The position numbers were made by a program, and so were the translations under genes. DNA of 64,000 nt from Ectobius pallidus (Eukaryota; Arthropoda; Insecta; Blattodea; Ectobiidae), in contig CAXKWD010000009.1 of the NCBI GenBank assembly GCA_964059195.1, positions 87,021,432-87,085,431 on the forward strand, in the 5' to 3' direction. Under the pieces are notes generated by a model that worked only from the letters and a program-made list of their open reading frames with translations, had not been told where the DNA came from and made no database searches. Shown piece after piece: positions 59,989 through 64,000 of the stretch; positions within the stretch are counted from its first letter, which is position 1; every line of letters starts with the position of its first letter.

Positions 59989-60596
59989 TTATATAACGCA
60001 GTATGTTGAAAGAGATCTTGCAACTGTGCTAAAGCACTCACGCGGAGTTGACATGTAGCTGCTAAAATGCATTCTCAGATTCTGATTGGTTGAAATTCCT
60101 GAAGTAACAATCTGATTGGCGCGGCAGGAAATAAAGAACATTTCTATCTCCTGTATTAAATATCAAAGGCATTCCGCATGTTAACCATTCCAGTAGTTCG
60201 ATTAAACATACCCTTCAAGATAAAAATATGAAAAAATGCTTCAAGTAATAATTTTAGCTTTAGTGTAGGCACTTTGTGTACACAATTTTAACAATGCATC
60301 ACACGCGTGTAGGACTTTCACACCACGACTGGAGTGTTAGGTTTTATCTAACACTTTTTTCCTCTCTTTATATATATTAAGTACAGCTCAAATATACGGA
60401 TTGAACTTAAAATAAGATTTATGTAACCAATAATCATATTAACATTTGTAAAAGCAATTATGTTATTTACATTTTAGAAATATAGTATAATAATAATTGA
60501 TCTTTCAAAAAAGTGAATTATTTAACACATCACACATTTCAAATAAGGTTTGTAAAATCGATATGAGATAAAATAACAGAATATTAAACATACACT

Positions 60597-60665
60597 CAGG
60601 GTTCCATAAAATAGATAATATTCTTTTAGCTTTCTTAGGAATTGCCTATTGCCATTGAGTAAGTA
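60597..60665 (+). mobile_element. RTE-type LINE, 3' tail only
   Basis: It reads gggttccataaaatagataa, then tattcttttagctttcttag, ggaattgcctattgccattg and agtaagtaaa, the same 3' end as at 53004-53090 and 55588-55650 but on the plus strand. A weak direct repeat, atacact, flanks it. Confidence 0.65.
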
Positions 60666-61516
60666 AATAATACACTATTTCAAAGCGCAGGAAAAATTTA
60701 TGGAATCAAACTAATATTATTCAAGAACATTAGCGGATTCTTACCGATCATACACAGGATCAAATGGAAGATAAAGTTATAACGTCAACAACACTAATAA
60801 TACAGAATTGAACACAACTTCACATTAACAGCCCATGAGCTTATCGATTACGCATTGAATGTATTGCTAGTATAACATGCTGCACCGCACTGAAATAACA
60901 ATAAACCACATACGTTGTAAAATGTATTGGTGGCACAACAGCTTTTTCATGCAAGACATAAGCAAGTTATTAAAAATATATCCGCAAATGTTAGATTTTA
61001 TCTAACAACGCGAGCGATCGCGGATTAAACAAAATCGTTAGATCTTTTTCGATGAAATTGCAAAGAATTCGTAAAGTGGTAGTAAAGGTAAGTGAAATTC
61101 ATCGCCAGTATTTGTCTCATGTCTGCGGAAAATATCTTAAACTCAAATATGGCCTACAATGTCGTTCATATATGATTTTTGTTTTCATGTTAGGTACACA
61201 CAAAGACGGACAAACGAACATAATCATTGTATTTTTGGATGCAGGGGACTTCAAAAACAATTCTGAAAACTAGACATCCAATTTCAGGTCGAACACAATA
61301 CCTCCTCTAGCTCTGGTATCGGTAGGGATACATATTGGGCAGGCGTTTCACTTCGTTGTGTGTGTCACAAAGCTAAATCGATTGTTCTTCGTTTTTCCTC
61401 AATCAAAACAAAATGCAAACAGAATACGTGAAGAGACGCCGGAATGAGCAGGTAGAAGTACGATTACTTCCACAAAGTCTCTGGACTTTGCCCAGCCAGC
61501 GAGCTTTCTCGTTACA

Positions 61517-61553
61517 GCATGCGCAGACTCGCATGCGCAGACTCGCATGCGCA
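61517..61553 (+). promoter_or_regulatory. Three NRF-1/ewg-like sites at 14-bp spacing
   Basis: gcatgcgca occurs at 61517-61525, 61531-61539 and 61545-61553. The palindromic GCGCATGCGC-like core is the known binding site of NRF-1, called erect wing in flies. A tcagtg initiator-like word follows at 61558. Function is inferred only from the motif. Confidence 0.35.
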
Positions 61554-61633
61554 TAGGTCAGTGAACGACTGTTGAGTACAGAGTGAAGATCGCGCTGGCA
61601 ATACAAATACTATAATAGTTGAAAGGAAGGATA

Positions 61634-61750
61634 ATGCCGCAGCGAGACAGAGACAGACAACGCATTGAGTGGGATAGAAGAGCTGAACCAATCAGGGTGC
61701 AGCTACCTCCCCTAGACAGGAACTCTAGGAACTGTGACACTCGCTCCTAA
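61634..61750 (+). CDS. Possible 38-residue open frame before a donor-like site
   Basis: An ATG downstream of the promoter-like triplet opens MPQRDRDRQRIEWDRR and closes at a TAA (61748-61750) that abuts a donor-like word, aag|gtatgt. The peptide is highly charged and has no recognised domain. It may be the first exon of a transcript with the frame being chance. Low confidence. Confidence 0.2.
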   Translation: MPQRDRDRQRIEWDRRAEPIRVQLPPLDRNSRNCDTRS

Positions 61751-61917
61751 GGTATGTACATAAAAATCCATAGACTTCGTGGAAGTAATCGTACTCTAAT
61801 CCTGTGATGAACAACTAATGGTTCCAGTCAAGAAAACTATTATCACAGCTGTGGGGATCTGTATCCCGGCTTCATGCACCCATTCTGTCATCTGCTAATG
61901 AAGTCGGGAGTTGGAGG

Positions 61918-61985
61918 TAGATGATGCAGCGGTCGGATGGTAGGCCCTCTGCCTCCAAGGGAAGTACTGCGGAGTTTAGTTAAGT
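61918..61985 (+). mobile_element. SINE family E, 3' tail fragment
   Basis: gatgatgcagcggtcggatg, gtaggcc and gtactgcggagtttagtt match the tail of the copies at 32665 and 57549. Confidence 0.6.
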
Positions 61986-62666
61986 TAGTGTTTGCATTGC
62001 TTGCTCTAAATATTCGCCAATGATAAGAATACTTATTACGCAAATAGTTTGTATATGATGACACCTGACCTATGTGTAAAGTTTGAGCTACATGCTAATT
62101 TAAAGGACTAGATTTCAGTGCATATAAACAGGAACACCACAATTGCGTCACACTAGATGCCTTAAACGAATAAGATTAATGTGTTGTGAACCCGACAAAA
62201 CAATTGACCTTAAGAGTCAACTAGACTATAGTGGAAGGGTAATAATTACATGCTTTCACTTCACAGATGACTCTCTTTTGTTTTAATAATTGAAGTTTTC
62301 TTGTAACCACAGAATAATGTATGGGGTGAAGCACAGTTCAAATGCACATCCTCATTCAACGTGATCCTTCTATTCAGAGCGTGATACTTCTGCAGTAAAC
62401 ATTATGCAAGGATTCAGAAATAATTGACCAAATGTAAACTTGAAACATTTTAAAAAGCATAGGGCCTATGTGAAATATTAACAAGACTTTCTTTACGCTA
62501 AGCGTTGACTTTGCATTCTCTCGATTTTTGACATCTACTAGATTTCCATGGATAATTCAAATCTATCTGACTACACTTATCGCATTGAATTCCTCACAAA
62601 GCGGGGATTCATAACGCTGGGGCTCATTTCAAGGACAATACACGTAAAATGGAATCATATGGGATT

Positions 62667-62814
62667 CACACCGGCCGTGTGTAAAGATAAAAAGTTGAAG
62701 TCAGACTGAAAAAACCCGAAGATCCTGGTTCAAATCCCGGCTTTGGCATTGAATTTTTCAGTCTGACTTCACTTTTCCATCTTAGCCTACACATGGCCGG
62801 TGTGAGAGAATTAT
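62667..62814. mobile_element. SINE-like core inside a long hairpin
   Basis: Outer arms cacaccggcc/ggccggtgtg and inner arms aagtcagactgaaaaa/tttttcagtctgactt flank a core with a B-box-like ggttcaaatcccggc. The core matches the SINE at 62979 (ccgaagttcctggttcaaat). The hairpin suggests either two inverted tails or a fold-back derivative. Confidence 0.5.
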
Positions 62815-62978
62815 CATTCTAACTTACTGTGATCTACTAGTGGTTTACTATGAAGCCCGGGTCTTAAAGTACTTACAGCTTGTAAGTCGCCACTGGGTTG
62901 TATCTCATATTGAGAACGCCTGGTGGTATACTGGGATATGCGAGTCAGTTGGAGAATTTAATGTTTCACCGGCACGTT

Positions 62979-63085
62979 GCCATGGTAGCTTAGTTGGTAA
63001 GAGCAGCGGCACGGAGAGCCGAAGTTCCTGGTTCAAATCCGGACTATGACATTGAATTTGTTTAGTCCGACTTCACCCCTTTCCA
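62979..63085 (+). mobile_element. tRNA-derived SINE (family I)
   Basis: A box tagcttagttggtaagagc, B box ggttcaaatcc, then gacattgaatttgtttagtc and cgacttcaccc. It ends about 270 bp before exon 3 of the ankyrin gene. Confidence 0.6.
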
Positions 63086-63354
63086 ATTATATAAACTATT
63101 AAATATAGGGATTTAAGATACTCTCCTAATTTTAATCAGTATAAACGGTAAATTTCTTTTCTTTTCTCCCAAGGTACCGGTATCGAAAGGGAAAGAAACT
63201 TCAAGCAATATTTAATAACTTATGCTGAATTAGTTAAATAACTCCAATTACGAGATGCATAATAGCATTCACTTTATATTTTCACAAATGAAACACAATA
63301 GTTTGACAGTATCAAATAAAAGATGCTCTGAAATTATTTATTTATTTATTACAG

Positions 63355-63762
63355 GTACTTCTGGAGTGCGGCGCGGACCCCAGTTTACAGAACGATCGAG
63401 GCGAAACCCCGCTGCACGAGGCTCTGGAACGCGACGCTCCAGGCAATCTTCCCGCTGTGACCCTGCTAGCTAGCGCGGGAACGGAACTATCCCGCTGCAC
63501 ATCATATCGCGAAACTCCTCTGCACTTAGCGGCTCGCAAGAACAGGCCAGCCATCGTGGCTATGCTTCTGGACCACCGCGCACCGCCCAATGCGCAGGAC
63601 TTGCGGGGAAATACCGCTCTACACCTCGCAGCGGGCAAGGGATACCACAAAGTGGTAGAGCTGCTGCTAGTTGCTCCCGGTGTTGAACTGAATGCTCCCA
63701 ATAAGGAAGGTCTCACCCCATTACACATCGCTGTGGAGAGCGGGTTCATCACAGTAGTACAG
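63355..63762 (+). CDS. Ankyrin-repeat protein, third recognised exon
   Basis: The acceptor TTATTACAG ends at 63354 and the exon starts in phase 0 with VLLECGADPSLQNDRG, completing repeat 5 begun by LPAFQ. Then follow repeat 6 (ETPLHEALERDAPGNLPAVT, LLASAGTELSRC), repeat 7 (ETPLHLAARKNRPAIVAMLL, DHRAPPNAQDLRG), repeat 8 (NTALHLAAGKGYHKVVELLL, VAPGVELNAPNKEG) and the first half of repeat 9 (LTPLHIAVESGFITVVQ). The exon ends CAG|GTAAAT at 63762 in phase 0, so the gene continues beyond the window. Repeats 7 to 9 match the ankyrin consensus well, in contrast with the irregular repeats 3 and 4. GC content is far above the surrounding intron. Exons 1-3 together give about 312 residues. The C-terminal domains that would identify the family are not in the window. 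Confidence 0.88.
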
Positions 63763-64000
63763 GTAAATGTTTAATTAAAAATCAGATATTGAATCCTCAT
63801 GTGACTTTTTTTACCGTTCACATTCCAACAAAATGCAAGTATAAGGCCCGTTCTCATTACCGCGGTGCGGCGCGACGCGAGCTCAAGCTGAATTCTTTGG
63901 GAAGAATAAAACCGTCCATAGACGATCAAGCATTTGGCATGAAATGCCGGATTGTGCAATCGTTTTGACCGAGTGTGGCGGTGATTTAGCGACTGTGCAA
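63763..64000 (+). other. Start of intron 3 of the ankyrin gene
   Basis: It begins GTAAATGT after exon 3. The remaining 230 bp hold a short GC-rich patch (63850-63890) but no recognised element. Confidence 0.6.

Larger units (their letters stand above)
61457..61795. mobile_element. Inverted-repeat-bounded segment, 339 bp
   Basis: 29-bp inverted ends: 61457-61485 starts agtacgattacttccac, and 61767-61795 is its reverse complement with two mismatches. No flanking duplication was found. Inside are three copies of gcatgcgcagactc in tandem and a short frame. Confidence 0.45.
46104..63354 (+). other. Intron 2 of the ankyrin gene (17,251 bp)
   Basis: Bounded by GTTGGT and an acceptor with a T-rich stretch ending TTATTACAG. 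Both neighbouring exons are in phase 0. It is filled by the repeats listed separately. Confidence 0.7.

Noticed and set aside
63342..63752. 136-codon minus-strand frame opposite ankyrin exon 3
   Set aside because: It is a shadow of the ankyrin frame, which has matching splice sites and clear repeats.

Overview
The window looks like a gene-poor, AT-rich, transposon-dense stretch of a large insect genome. A hemimetabolous insect is most likely. The mix of tRNA-derived SINEs, RTE-type LINEs and hAT-like short elements reminds me of cockroaches and termites (Blattodea), but that is recognition and not proof. No bacterial-style operons, rRNA, intact tRNA or CRISPR array were seen.

One host gene is well supported. 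It lies on the + strand across the right half of the window and encodes a multi-ankyrin-repeat protein. Three GC-rich coding exons (about 33948-34144, 45761-46103 and 63355-63762) join at consensus GT/AG sites with matching phases, giving at least eight ankyrin repeats. The introns are 11.6 kb and 17.3 kb. The gene runs off the right edge, and its exact start and family are unresolved.

Left third (1-24 kb): Helitron-like repeats with a CTAG end (1-651) and a head-to-tail Helitron-like pair (14024-14845); hAT-like short elements with 8-bp target duplications (662-1388, 13326-13919, 23362-24231); a P-element-like unit of 1.1 kb with 29-bp inverted termini, 7-bp flanking direct repeats and a preserved THAP exon (3848-4968); a nearly full-length RTE-type LINE (14955-18199) broken by one nonsense codon and an 88-bp tandem duplication; several tRNA-derived SINEs.

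Middle (24-33.7 kb): a 3.7-kb hAT-like element (25171-28836) with a perfect 8-bp target duplication that holds a nested 140-bp tandem array and a 38-bp minisatellite; then a 2.6-kb giant inverted repeat made of two hAT-like copies around a SINE (29975-32542).

Introns of the ankyrin gene (34-63 kb): a hAT-like element 49 bp from the first donor, a mariner-like element nested in another hAT-like element (40894-42111), degraded LINE fragments on both strands (53.0-55.8 kb), SINEs, two almost perfect palindromes (one here, one at 23.0 kb), and a GC-rich block at 59.1-60.0 kb on the minus strand with TATA, a heat-shock-element-like motif and a poly(A) signal that may be a solo LTR. Coordinates of degenerate repeats are approximate and were read by eye.
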